DNA from: Microbacterium maritypicum MF109
Lineage (GTDB): Bacteria; Actinomycetota; Actinomycetes; Actinomycetales; Microbacteriaceae
Direction: 5' to 3'
NCBI RefSeq assembly: GCF_000455825.1
Contig: NZ_ATAO01000195.1
Span: 167,832-231,831 of the forward strand
DNA: 64,000 nt
Shown here one piece after another: positions 1 through 8,416 of the stretch. The notes beneath the pieces are model-generated. The model saw nothing but the letters and a program-made list of their open reading frames with translations, did not search any database and was not told where the DNA came from. The position numbers and the translations under genes are program-made. Within the stretch, counting starts at the first letter, position 1; the number at the start of each line of letters is the position of its first letter.

Positions 1-781
1 CGACGACCTGCAGGGTGAGTCCACCCCAGGTGGCCGAGCTCATCGGCCAGCTCCAGGAGCAGTCGATCGTGGCGATGACCCCGCTCGGGTACCGGATGGT
101 CACGAGTCCGCCGGTCTCGACGTCGAGTTCGCTCTGCGCGTGCAGGATGCTGTTGGACACGGCGCGGACCGACTGGGCGCGCTCACCCAGCAGCTCGTCG
201 AGCAGGTCGGCGCAGTGCACGACGTGGTCGACCAGTGCGCCGCCTCCGGCCAGCTCCGGATCGGTGAACCAGGCACGATCCTGCGGCAGCTTGCCGTTGT
301 TGATGCCGGTGACGCCGAGGACCGTGCCGAGACGGCCGCTGCGCAGCTCGGCGATCGCCTCGCGCACGCTCGGCGCGAACCGCACCGGGTAGGCGACCAT
401 CAGGATCACGCCGGCGCGGTCGCACGCCTCGCGCATCGCGATCGCGTCGGCGACCGTCGTGGCCAGAGGCTTCTCGCAGAGTACGTGCACCCCGGCCGCG
501 GCCGCGCGCTCGACGAGGGCACGATGCCGGGAGTTCTCGGCGGCGATCACGACCGCATCCGGCTTCCAGGCGAAGGCCTCGTCGTAGGTCTCGACGTAGG
601 CGACGCCCAGCTCGGCCGCGAGGTCTGCGCCGCGAGGGGCGTCGTCGGGGGCCGAAGCGCCGTCGGGGTCGGCCGCGATCAGCTCGATTCCCGGCATCGC
701 CTTCAGCGCGTGCACGTAGCTCAGGGCATGCGTGTGCGCGAACGAGAGCACGGCGATGCGCAGCGGGGCGGAAGCGGTCAT
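1..781 (-). CDS. Gfo/Idh/MocA family oxidoreductase (3' end cut by window)
   Basis: About 260 codons are visible, reading leftward off the window edge. The start ATG overlaps the stop of the upstream gene (ATGA). The N-terminus begins TASAPLRIAVLSFAHTHA, a Rossmann strand in which the usual GxGxxG is altered to SFAHTHA. The family signature CEKPLATT lies near residue 110 and is followed by the substrate-domain segment GGGALVDHVVH. The family performs NAD(P)-dependent oxidation or reduction of sugars and polyols. It is co-directional with a second Gfo/Idh gene and a ROK repressor, so a role in catabolism of the sugar imported by the divergent ABC system is inferred. The substrate is unknown. 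Confidence 0.85.
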   Translation of the reverse strand, partial: MTASAPLRIAVLSFAHTHALSYVHALKAMPGIELIAADPDGASAPDDAPRGADLAAELGVAYVETYDEAFAWKPDAVVIAAENSRHRALVERAAAAGVHVLCEKPLATTVADAIAMREACDRAGVILMVAYPVRFAPSVREAIAELRSGRLGTVLGVTGINNGKLPQDRAWFTDPELAGGGALVDHVVHCADLLDELLGERAQSVRAVSNSILHAQSELDVETGGLVTIRYPSGVIATIDCSWSWPMSSATWGGLTLQVV

Positions 782-1806
782 CGGGCGGCCTCCTCGGCAT
801 CGGGCGCGAAAAGTTCAGGAGCACGGTGTTCGGACAGCGCCACGGGGGCGCCGGAAGCGATCGACGCGTATGCGGCCTCGGCGACGGCGACCGCCTCGAT
901 GCCGTCTGCAGGGCTGACCCTCGCCTCGCGCCCCTCGCGCAGCGCGGCGACGAAGTCGGCGATCTCGGCGTAGTACGGACTCTCCTGCGGAGACATCGGC
1001 GGCAGGTAGTCGGCGTCGCCCGCGGGGAGCACGGCGTCGGTGCGCAGCGCTTGGTCCTCGGCGCTGTCGTAGCGGAGACGTCCATCGGAACCCGACACCT
1101 CGACGCTCGTGCGGAACGGCATGCCCGGAGCGACCCAGCTGCCGTGGATGTGGCTGATGACGCCGCTGCGGTGCGTGAGCACCACGTGCGACGTGACGGG
1201 GGCGGGAACGCGGTCGTCGATCGTCGGCGGGTTCTGCACTGCGTAGACGCTCGCGACGGGGCCGGCGAACCAGACGGCCTGGTCGATGTCGTGGATCATC
1301 AGGTCGCGGATGACGCCCCCGCCCGCGCGTTCGGAGAAGAACCACGGCGTCTGCGGGGCGGAGCCGGCACGGCTGAACCGCTGCACGGCGAGCGTGCCGA
1401 TCCGCCCGGCGTCGATGCCGGCCTTGATCTGGGCGTATTCACCCATGTACCGCACGACGTGGGCCGGGAAGAGCCGTACCCCGGCCTCTTCGGCGGATCG
1501 GGCCACGGTCGCCGCGGCTTCGGCCGTCGCTGCGAGCGGCTTCTCGCAGATCACGTCGAGTCCCCGGGCGATGGCGCGCTGCGCGAAGTCGGCGTGGGTG
1601 CTGCTGGGGGTCACGATGTCGACGATGTCGACCAGCCCGATGAGGGTGTCGACGTCGGGCACGAGCTCGAATCCGTACTCCTCGGCGATCTCCTCCGCTC
1701 CGACGAGAGAGGTGACGTACCCCTCCGCCCCGAGTGCCCGCCAGGCGTCGGCATGCACGCGGGAGATGCCGCCCGCGCCGATGAGTCCGACCTTCAACGT
1801 GCTCAC
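778..1806 (-). CDS. Gfo/Idh/MocA family oxidoreductase
   Basis: 342 residues from a GTG start that overlaps the ROK gene stop (GTGA); its own stop overlaps the next ATG. It carries a canonical NAD-binding motif VGLIGAGGISRVHADAW at the N-terminus, the family motif CEKPLAAT, and a C-terminal alpha/beta substrate domain with GGGVIRDLMIHDIDQAVW, which contains the usual catalytic-site histidine/aspartate cluster. Its length matches inositol/glucose-fructose dehydrogenase relatives. It is the middle gene of the leftward ROK operon. Inositol-type, uronate or amino-sugar substrates are all possible and cannot be separated by eye. Confidence 0.9.
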   Translation of the reverse strand: MSTLKVGLIGAGGISRVHADAWRALGAEGYVTSLVGAEEIAEEYGFELVPDVDTLIGLVDIVDIVTPSSTHADFAQRAIARGLDVICEKPLAATAEAAATVARSAEEAGVRLFPAHVVRYMGEYAQIKAGIDAGRIGTLAVQRFSRAGSAPQTPWFFSERAGGGVIRDLMIHDIDQAVWFAGPVASVYAVQNPPTIDDRVPAPVTSHVVLTHRSGVISHIHGSWVAPGMPFRTSVEVSGSDGRLRYDSAEDQALRTDAVLPAGDADYLPPMSPQESPYYAEIADFVAALREGREARVSPADGIEAVAVAEAAYASIASGAPVALSEHRAPELFAPDAEEAAR

Positions 1807-2987
1807 TGCTTCTCCTCGGTTGTGTCGATGACGGTGTCTTCCGCCCCCGCCGGTTCGAGCGGCAGTGGGGTGATGGGCGGCGCCGGCATGTCCTCGATGC
1901 CGTAGATCTCGGCGGCGTGCCGTTGGAACGCGTGCACGACGGCTCCGTGCGCGGCGGCTTCGGCGCCCAGCCGTGCTTCGGCGATCGGCACCTGGAAGGG
2001 CAGGCCCAGGTGGCCGGGCAGAGCCGCCCGGAGCGGATCGAGCAGCTGCTCGTGCGCGGCGGAGAGCCCGCCGCCGATCACGATCATGGCCGGGTCGACC
2101 GTCATGGTCAGGGTGGCGATGCCGTGCGCGAGCTCGTCGATGAAGGCGTCGAGCTCCTGCTGTGCGGCGGGATCGCCCCCGCGGGCCAGAGCGAACACCT
2201 CGGCGGCGGTCGGGGCGGTGCGCCACGTGATCTGGCCCGTCTCGGTGTTCAGCCCGCGGAAGGCGAGGCGGCCGATGTCGCCCGCGGCGTTGTGGATGCC
2301 GCGGCGCGGTCGTCCGCCGAGGATCAGTCCCATCGCGATCCGGTTGCCGACGGACAAGTAGATCACGTCGTCGACGAGTTGCGCGACCCCGAGATGGTGC
2401 TCGGCGACGGCCGCGAGCCGCACCCCGTTGTCGACCGCGACGGGGCAGCCGAACGCGTGCCGCAGCTGCGAGCCGATGTCGATGCCCGACCATTCCGGGA
2501 TCACGACCGAGGTGGTCACGCGTCCCGCATCGTCGACGATGCCGGGGAGCGAGACCCCGACCGCTCGTACCTTCGATGCGGGGATCGACACGACCGAGAG
2601 GGTGCGGCGCACGTCGTCGATCACGGCCGCGAGCTTGGCTGCGCCGTCGAGCTGCTCGGCCACACCGGAGTAGCTGCGCTGCGCGATCACGACCCCTGAC
2701 AGATCGGCGAGCACGACGCGAACGCTCGCGACACCGATGTCGACGCCCACGACGGTCCCGGCGGCACCGTGGAACGAATAGCGACGGGCGGGGCGACCGG
2801 CACCGCCGCCGTTCTGGGCGGGGGCGTCGACGATCAGGCCCGAGTCGGCCAGCACGGTCACCGCGTTCTCGACCGACGTGCGCGAGATCTCGAGCGAGCG
2901 GGACAGATCGTTCACGGTCGCGGGCCCCGAGTCGCGCAGCTGCAGAGCGGATCGCGCGACGATCGAGAGCGGGCTGTTCACGGCCAT
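1803..2987 (-). CDS. ROK-family transcriptional repressor (NagC/XylR type)
   Basis: 394 residues. I prefer the ATG preceded by AGGAAGGGA at 6 nt over another ATG six codons upstream (3005) that has no usable spacing. Residues 1-70 form a winged helix (NDLSRSLEISRTSVENAVTVL), followed by an actin-like ROK domain beginning VVGVDIGVASVRV. The kinase features are degenerate: the usual GEIGH is GDIGRL, and I see no CxCGxxGCxE zinc motif. This points to a sugar-sensing repressor rather than an active kinase. It is divergent from the ABC importer across a 190-bp region and is likely to control both directions by binding there, with a sugar as inducer. Confidence 0.88.
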   Translation of the reverse strand: MAVNSPLSIVARSALQLRDSGPATVNDLSRSLEISRTSVENAVTVLADSGLIVDAPAQNGGGAGRPARRYSFHGAAGTVVGVDIGVASVRVVLADLSGVVIAQRSYSGVAEQLDGAAKLAAVIDDVRRTLSVVSIPASKVRAVGVSLPGIVDDAGRVTTSVVIPEWSGIDIGSQLRHAFGCPVAVDNGVRLAAVAEHHLGVAQLVDDVIYLSVGNRIAMGLILGGRPRRGIHNAAGDIGRLAFRGLNTETGQITWRTAPTAAEVFALARGGDPAAQQELDAFIDELAHGIATLTMTVDPAMIVIGGGLSAAHEQLLDPLRAALPGHLGLPFQVPIAEARLGAEAAAHGAVVHAFQRHAAEIYGIEDMPAPPITPLPLEPAGAEDTVIDTTEEKQ

Positions 2988-3048
2988 GTGCGGTCCCTTC
3001 CTCATCTCCGTCGTCGGGTGCGATCAAATTAGCACACCCAATTCTCAG

Positions 3049-3061
3049 ATCAAGCTTTGAT
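3049..3061. promoter_or_regulatory. Candidate ROK operator, ATCAAG-C-TTTGAT
   Basis: A 13-bp inverted repeat with arms matching at five of six positions, placed in the divergent region between the ROK repressor and the ABC importer. A further ATCAAA half-site lies about 25 bp away at 3023. A/T-rich palindromes of this size are usual ROK targets. Assignment to this regulator rests only on position. Confidence 0.45.
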
Positions 3062-3109
3062 GTTCTCGAACGGGAAACACGGCGGAAACATGGCTCTGAG
3101 AACTTGTAC

Positions 3110-3140
3110 TTGACGAATTATCCCATTGCAGTGTCATAAT
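3110..3140 (+). promoter_or_regulatory. Candidate promoter of the ABC importer operon
   Basis: TTGACG at 3110-3115 and CATAAT at 3135-3140 are separated by 19 bp, which is longer than ideal. They lie about 36 bp upstream of the solute-binding protein ATG, and the candidate ROK palindrome sits some 50 bp upstream of the -35. Confidence 0.45.
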
Positions 3141-3176
3141 GAACCGTACTCAGCACGGTATAAGCAAAGGAGCACC

Positions 3177-4418
3177 ATGCGCGTCAGCAAGATCACCGGC
3201 GTCGTCGCGGGAATCGCGGCCGCCACCCTGTTGGCCGGATGTTCGGCCGGCGGAGGCAACACCGCAGAGGGAGAGCAGGACATCACCGTCTGGCTCTACC
3301 CGGTCATCGCCGACGAGGCGGTGCACAAGGACTTCTGGGACTCGACGATCGCCGACTTCGAGAAGCAGAACGAGAACATCAACGTGAAGTACGAGATCTT
3401 CCCGTGGGCGAACCGCGACGAGGCTCTCCAGACCGCGATCGCGGCCGGCAAGGGGCCCGACGTGGTCTACCTGATCCCCGACCAGCTCGCGGCGTACCAG
3501 AAGTCGATCGCCCCGCTCAACGACCTGCTGAGCACGGAGCGTCAGGACGACCTGCTGCCCAACGTGAAGAAGTCGGTCACGCTCGACGGCGACATCCTCG
3601 GAGCCCCGATCCTCACCAGCGCGCAGCCGCTCATCTGCAACGCCGCCGCGTTCGAGGCCGCGGGCGTCACCGAGTACCCCGAGACCTGGGACGACGTCAC
3701 CGCGATGGCCCCCCGGTTCACCGAGAAGGGCATGTACGCCCTGAACTACCCGGCATCCGCGGAGAACACCCTCAACCTCACCTACTACCCGCTGCTGTGG
3801 CAGGCCGGTGGCGAGGTCTACACGAAGGACGGCGACGTCGGCTTCGACAGCAAGGAAGGCGTGCAGGCGCTCACCTTCCTCACCGACCTGGCCGAGGCGG
3901 GTGCTCTCGACCCCGAGGCGCTCACCACCAACGTCCCGCTCGAGCAGACCGCCGTCGCCCAGGGCAAGGTCGCGTGCACGTGGAACAACGCGGTCAACGA
4001 GGTCGTGCCCTTCTGGGGCGAGGAGAACGTCAAGGTCATGGCGCCGCTGACCGAGAAGGAGTCCGTGGCCTACGGCACGGTCGGATCGCTCTCGGTGCTC
4101 AAGGGCTCCAAGGCGCAGGACGCGGCGGCGAAGTTCGTCGAGTACGCCACCGGCGCCGACGTCGTCGAGCCGTACCTCAAGGCCGCCGGCTACTTCTCCG
4201 CACTCAGCACCACCGAGCCGCTGTACGCGGACGACCCGCTGCTCGGCGAGGTCGAGAAGTATGTTCCCGACACCACGGTCGGCGAGCTCAACGCCTCGTC
4301 CCGTGCGCTGATGGGCGTGCTCGCCCCGGAGATCCAGGCAGCGCTCCTCGGCGACAAGTCGCCGGAGGACGCGTTGAAGGATGCCGCGACCGCCGCGGCG
4401 CCGCTGGTCAAGAAGTAA
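3177..4418 (+). CDS. ABC transporter sugar-binding lipoprotein
   Basis: 413 residues. The start is the ATG preceded by AAAGGAG. The N-terminus is a lipoprotein signal peptide with lipobox LLAGC, so Cys22 should be lipidated and anchor the protein to the outer membrane face. The mature part is a family-1 extracellular solute-binding protein: an ITVWLYP opening strand, a DVVYLIPDQLAAYQ segment, and a conserved GTVGSLSVLKGSKAQDAAAKFVEY closing segment. It delivers a carbohydrate to the two permeases downstream. It is the first gene of a long rightward operon and is probably repressed by the divergent ROK protein. Confidence 0.93.
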   Translation: MRVSKITGVVAGIAAATLLAGCSAGGGNTAEGEQDITVWLYPVIADEAVHKDFWDSTIADFEKQNENINVKYEIFPWANRDEALQTAIAAGKGPDVVYLIPDQLAAYQKSIAPLNDLLSTERQDDLLPNVKKSVTLDGDILGAPILTSAQPLICNAAAFEAAGVTEYPETWDDVTAMAPRFTEKGMYALNYPASAENTLNLTYYPLLWQAGGEVYTKDGDVGFDSKEGVQALTFLTDLAEAGALDPEALTTNVPLEQTAVAQGKVACTWNNAVNEVVPFWGEENVKVMAPLTEKESVAYGTVGSLSVLKGSKAQDAAAKFVEYATGADVVEPYLKAAGYFSALSTTEPLYADDPLLGEVEKYVPDTTVGELNASSRALMGVLAPEIQAALLGDKSPEDALKDAATAAAPLVKK

Positions 4419-4493
4419 CACCTCGGGGGCGTGCGGAGCCCGAACTCCGCACGCCCCCGCACCCCTTCACTCCCCCCACGTGAGGTACCACTG

Positions 4494-5399
4494 ATGACGA
4501 CGGCAACCACGGCGAAGAAGCCCGCAGGGCGAGTCACGCGGGTGCTCGCACGACGAGAGGCGCGGATCGCGTTCCTGTTCGTGCTCCCCGCCTTCCTCCT
4601 GTTCATCGCCTTCCGCTTCGGCCCGAGCATCGCCGGAGTCGCGCTGAGCTTCTTCGACTACGACATCACCGGTGAGATCTCGTGGCGGGGTCTCGACCAC
4701 TTCCAGCGCATGATCGCCGACCCGCTGTTCTGGCGGGCGATGGGCACCACGCTCATCTACACGGTGTGCGCCGTGCCGATCGCGCTGGTGCTCTCGACCG
4801 TGATGGCCCTCGGCGTGCGTCGGGCCTTCCGCGGCGCACGCTTCTTCCGCTCGATCTTCTTCCTCCCCGTCATCACCTCGCTCGTGCTGGCCGGGTCGAT
4901 CTTCGTCTGGATCTTCTCCGCGAACGGACCCTGGTCGGCGCTGATGGCGCCCCTCGGTCTCGGCGGATCCTGGCTCGGCAGCACCGTCCTGGTGATCCCC
5001 GCGATCGTCGTCGTCGGCGTCTGGTCGCGATTCGGCTACGGGATGATGATCCTCATCGCCGCGCTGCAGGACGTGCCGCGCGAGCTCGAAGAGGCGGCGC
5101 TGATGGACGGCGCCAACGCCTGGCAGCGCTTCCGCTACGTGATCCTCCCGGTGCTGCGGCCGACGTTCTTCTTCCTGGCGGTGATCGAGACGACCGCCGC
5201 GTTCCAGGTGTTCGACGTCATCTACGTGATGACCCAGGGCGGGCCGGCGAACGCCAGCTACTCGCTCGTCTACATGCTCTACGACCAGGGCTTCCGCTAC
5301 TTCGACTACGGCTACGCGGCCGCGATCGGTGTGGCCCTGTTCGTCATGACCCTCGTCGTCGCGCTCATCCAGCGCCTGGTGATCGGAAAGCAGAAATGA
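4494..5399 (+). CDS. Sugar ABC transporter permease (MalF/UgpA type)
   Basis: 301 residues with about six membrane segments, the first being IAFLFVLPAFLLFIAF. The ATP-binding-protein contact loop (EAA motif) is seen as EEAALMDGANAWQRF near residue 200. The ATG is 75 bp after the binding-protein stop and has a GAGG box ahead of it. It forms the heterodimeric channel with the next gene, whose ATG overlaps its stop (ATGA). The gene order binding protein, permease, permease is typical for the CUT1 family, which imports oligosaccharides and glycerol-phosphate-like compounds. Confidence 0.93.
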   Translation: MTTATTAKKPAGRVTRVLARREARIAFLFVLPAFLLFIAFRFGPSIAGVALSFFDYDITGEISWRGLDHFQRMIADPLFWRAMGTTLIYTVCAVPIALVLSTVMALGVRRAFRGARFFRSIFFLPVITSLVLAGSIFVWIFSANGPWSALMAPLGLGGSWLGSTVLVIPAIVVVGVWSRFGYGMMILIAALQDVPRELEEAALMDGANAWQRFRYVILPVLRPTFFFLAVIETTAAFQVFDVIYVMTQGGPANASYSLVYMLYDQGFRYFDYGYAAAIGVALFVMTLVVALIQRLVIGKQK

Positions 5400-6301
5400 C
5401 CGCTCTGTTGCAGCCGCCGACCCAGACCCCGGCGACGCCGCCGAAGACGTCGACGAAGCAGCGCCGCGCCTACCGCGCGCTGCAGCCCACCGGCTGGGGG
5501 ATCGTGGGGCGATGGATCTGGCTGAGCCTGGCCGGCATCCTCAGCTTCTTCCCCTTCTACGCGATGGTCGTGCTGAGCCTGAAGCCCGGCATGGTCGTCG
5601 AGCTCCCGGGTTCCCTGCTGCCTTTCCAGGACATCTCGTTCGACGCCTACGAGCAGGTGCTCGCCGGGCAGAACATCCTCGGCTGGCTCGGCAACACCCT
5701 CATCTACTCGCTCGTCTCGGTCGTCGCGGTGCTGTTCCTCTCGGCGCTCGCCGGCTACGCGTTCGCCAAGAAGCGCTTCCGCGGCAAGGAGGTGATGTTC
5801 TGGTCGTTCCTCGCGATGGTGATGGTGCCGTTCCATGTCACCCTCATCCCGACGTTCATCCTGATGGCGAACCTCGGTGGCGTCGACACGTACTGGGGCC
5901 TGATCCTGCCGTCGCTCGCGAACGCACAGGCCGTGTTCCTGATGCGGCAGTTCATCCAGGGGCTGCCGGACGAGTTGTTCGAGGCCGCACGCATCGACGG
6001 CGCCGGGGAGTTCCGCATCTTCCTGCGGATCGTGCTGCCGCTGTGCAAGCCGATCCTGGCGACGCTCGGCATCTTCGTCTTCCTGTGGCACTGGAACGAC
6101 TTCCTGTGGCCGCTCATCATCGCGAAGTCCAACGCGATGTTCACACTCACCGTCGGCATCTCGTCGCTGCAGCAGCAGAACGTGCCGCTGAGCACCATGC
6201 TCGCCGGATCCGTCGTGGCACTGCTGCCCATCTTCCTCGCGTACCTCATCGCTCAGCGGTACGTGCAGGAGGGCGTGGCCGGTACGGGCATCAAGGGCTG
6301 A
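5396..6301 (+). CDS. Sugar ABC transporter permease (MalG/UgpE type)
   Basis: 301 residues with a cytosolic lead of about 35 residues, then six predicted membrane segments. The EAA loop is EAARIDGAGEFRIFLRIVLP, followed by the typical closing helices. It partners the preceding permease. No ABC ATPase gene follows in the operon, so the importer must borrow a shared MsmK/MsiK-like ATPase encoded elsewhere, as is common in actinobacteria. Confidence 0.93.
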   Translation: MTALLQPPTQTPATPPKTSTKQRRAYRALQPTGWGIVGRWIWLSLAGILSFFPFYAMVVLSLKPGMVVELPGSLLPFQDISFDAYEQVLAGQNILGWLGNTLIYSLVSVVAVLFLSALAGYAFAKKRFRGKEVMFWSFLAMVMVPFHVTLIPTFILMANLGGVDTYWGLILPSLANAQAVFLMRQFIQGLPDELFEAARIDGAGEFRIFLRIVLPLCKPILATLGIFVFLWHWNDFLWPLIIAKSNAMFTLTVGISSLQQQNVPLSTMLAGSVVALLPIFLAYLIAQRYVQEGVAGTGIKG

Positions 6302-6320
6302 GAAGAAGGGAAAGCACCAC

Positions 6321-7355
6321 ATGACTCAGCACCAGTTCACTTCCGAGGCGGAACTCGAGGAGGCGCTCGCGACACCGAGCGCCGCGCTGATCGCCGATCT
6401 CGCACGCGGTGCGGGCGACCTCGTGATCCTCGGCGCCGGCGGCAAGATGGGTCCGACCCTGGCGATGCTCGCGCGCCGCGGGATGGATGCCGCCGGACGC
6501 CAGGGCGACACGGTCTACGCCGTCTCCCGCTTCGGAGACGCCGCGATCCGCGAGCGCCTGGAGAGCGCCGGGGTGAAGGTCGTCCCGTTCGACCTGATCG
6601 AGAACGACGACTTCGCATCCCTCCCGGATGCCCCGAACGTGGTGTTCATGGTCGGTGCGAAGTTCGGCGCCGCGACCAACGCGTCGTGGGCGTGGGAAGT
6701 CAACGCCGCGCTGCCCGACCGCGTCGCCCGCCGCTACCGCGACAGCGCGATCTCGGTGCTCTCGACCGGCAACGTCTACCCGTTCCTTCCTGCGGCTTCG
6801 GGTGGAGCGTCTGAAGAGGTGCAGCCCGCACCCATCGGCGAGTATGCGCAGTCGTGCCTGGGACGTGAGCGCGTCTTCGAGTTCGGGGCGCAGGAGCGCG
6901 GCACCAGGGTCGCGATCATCCGCCTGAACTACGCCGTCGACCTGCGCTACGGCGTGCTCGCCGACATCGGCAGCGCCGTGCATGCGGGACAGCCCGTGTC
7001 GGTCGCCACCGCCAACGTCAACGTGATCTGGCAGGGTTACGCGAACGAGGTCGTGCTGCGCAGCCTCGTGCACGCCTCGACCGACCCCTTCACGATCAAC
7101 CTCACCGGCCCGGAGCTGCTGAGCGTGGAATCGATCGCCCGTCGCTTCGGCACCCTGTTCGACCGCGAGGTCGAGATCGTCGACGAGCCGCAGCCCACCG
7201 CGCTGCTCAGCGACGCCCGCCGGTGCATGGCGCTGTTCGGATACCCGGCGGTCTCCGCCGAGACCCTGATCGGCCTCCAGGCCGACTGGATCGAGAAGGA
7301 GCTGCCGATGATCGCCAAGCCGACCAAGTGGGCCGTGCGGGACGGGAAGTTCTGA
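6321..7355 (+). CDS. NAD-dependent epimerase/dehydratase-like protein (extended SDR)
   Basis: 344 residues, ATG preceded by GAAAG. A Rossmann glycine motif VILGAGGKMG is followed by a strand/helix pattern of extended SDRs, with NVVFMVGAKFG and a VLSTGNVYP segment. The catalytic YxxxK is not intact: at the expected place I see YAQSC, so the lysine appears to be absent. The C-terminal half holds TFNL-like substrate-domain text (FTINLTGPELLSVESIA). It may be a nucleotide-sugar or free-sugar dehydrogenase with altered chemistry, or a non-catalytic relative. It sits inside the sugar-uptake operon, with its stop overlapping the next ATG. Confidence 0.8.
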   Translation: MTQHQFTSEAELEEALATPSAALIADLARGAGDLVILGAGGKMGPTLAMLARRGMDAAGRQGDTVYAVSRFGDAAIRERLESAGVKVVPFDLIENDDFASLPDAPNVVFMVGAKFGAATNASWAWEVNAALPDRVARRYRDSAISVLSTGNVYPFLPAASGGASEEVQPAPIGEYAQSCLGRERVFEFGAQERGTRVAIIRLNYAVDLRYGVLADIGSAVHAGQPVSVATANVNVIWQGYANEVVLRSLVHASTDPFTINLTGPELLSVESIARRFGTLFDREVEIVDEPQPTALLSDARRCMALFGYPAVSAETLIGLQADWIEKELPMIAKPTKWAVRDGKF

Positions 7356-8416
7356 TGACCGTTCCCCCTCTGCGCCCGGAGGCCGCGGCGACCCTCGCCC
7401 GTGGCGCCGTGATCCCGGCGCATCCGCTCGCCCTCACCGCCGAGCGACGCATCGACGAACGCCGTCAGCGCGCGCTCACCCGCTACTACCTCGACGCCGG
7501 GGCCGGAGGCATCGCGGTCGGGGTGCACACGACTCAGTTCGAGATCCGCGATCCGGAGCACGCCCTGTTCGAACCGGTCCTCGCGCTCGCCGCGGAGGAG
7601 CTGGATGCCCGCGCGGATGCCGACGTGGTGCGCATCGCCGGTGTCGCCGGTGGCACGACCCAGGCGGTCGCCGAAGCGGAGCTCGCCCGCGACCTGGGCT
7701 ACGACGCCGTGCTCGTGAGCCCTCGCGTCGCCGGTGCCGACGAGCGGGCTCTGCTCGAACGCGCCCGCGCGGTGGGCGAGGTGCTGCCGGTGGTCGGCTT
7801 CTACCTGCAGACGGCGATCGGCGGACCTGTGCTCGATCGCGACTTCTGGCGCGAGTTCGCCTCGATCCCGGCCGTCGTCGCCGTCAAGGCCGCTCCCTTC
7901 GACCGCTACCGCACGCTGGAGCTGGTGCGCGGGGTCGCCGCCTCCGGCCGTGCCGACGAGATCGCTCTCTACACCGGCAACGACGACGCGATCGTGGCCG
8001 ACCTGCTCTCCGAGTTCCACGTGGATTCGCCGACCGGTCCGCGCACCCTGCGGTTCGTCGGTGGGCTGCTCGGCCAGTGGGCCGTGGGCACACGTGCCGC
8101 CGTCTCGCTGCTCGAACGCGCGCAGCGGGCGATGGGGGGAGACGAGGACGCCTACCGCGAGCTGGGCCTCATCGCCTCCGACATGGTCGACGTGAACCAG
8201 GCGGTGTTCGATCCGGGCAACGATTTCCACGGCGTCATCGCCGGCGTGCACGAGATGCTCCGCCAGCAGGGGCTGCTCGATGGCACCTGGTGCCTCGACC
8301 CCGCCGAGGGTCTCTCGCCGGGGCAGGCGGAGGAGATCGCACGGGTGCGTCTCGCGTATCCCGATCTGAACGACGACGCCTTCATCGCCGCGAACCTCGA
8401 GACCTGGTTGAGGTGA
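7355..8416 (+). CDS. DapA/DHDPS-family aldolase or dehydratase
   Basis: 353 residues; the ATG overlaps the preceding stop (TGATG). It has a TIM-barrel pattern: GGIAVGVHTTQFEI near residue 50 (a variant of the family's GTTGE loop), VVGFYLQ at the strand carrying the catalytic tyrosine, and VVAVKAAPFD, whose lysine matches the Schiff-base position of dihydrodipicolinate synthase and 2-keto-3-deoxy-sugar-acid aldolases. The C-terminus is longer than the usual 300 residues. In this context an aldol cleavage or dehydration of a keto-sugar-acid intermediate is more likely than lysine synthesis. The exact substrate is unknown. Confidence 0.82.
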   Translation: MTVPPLRPEAAATLARGAVIPAHPLALTAERRIDERRQRALTRYYLDAGAGGIAVGVHTTQFEIRDPEHALFEPVLALAAEELDARADADVVRIAGVAGGTTQAVAEAELARDLGYDAVLVSPRVAGADERALLERARAVGEVLPVVGFYLQTAIGGPVLDRDFWREFASIPAVVAVKAAPFDRYRTLELVRGVAASGRADEIALYTGNDDAIVADLLSEFHVDSPTGPRTLRFVGGLLGQWAVGTRAAVSLLERAQRAMGGDEDAYRELGLIASDMVDVNQAVFDPGNDFHGVIAGVHEMLRQQGLLDGTWCLDPAEGLSPGQAEEIARVRLAYPDLNDDAFIAANLETWLR

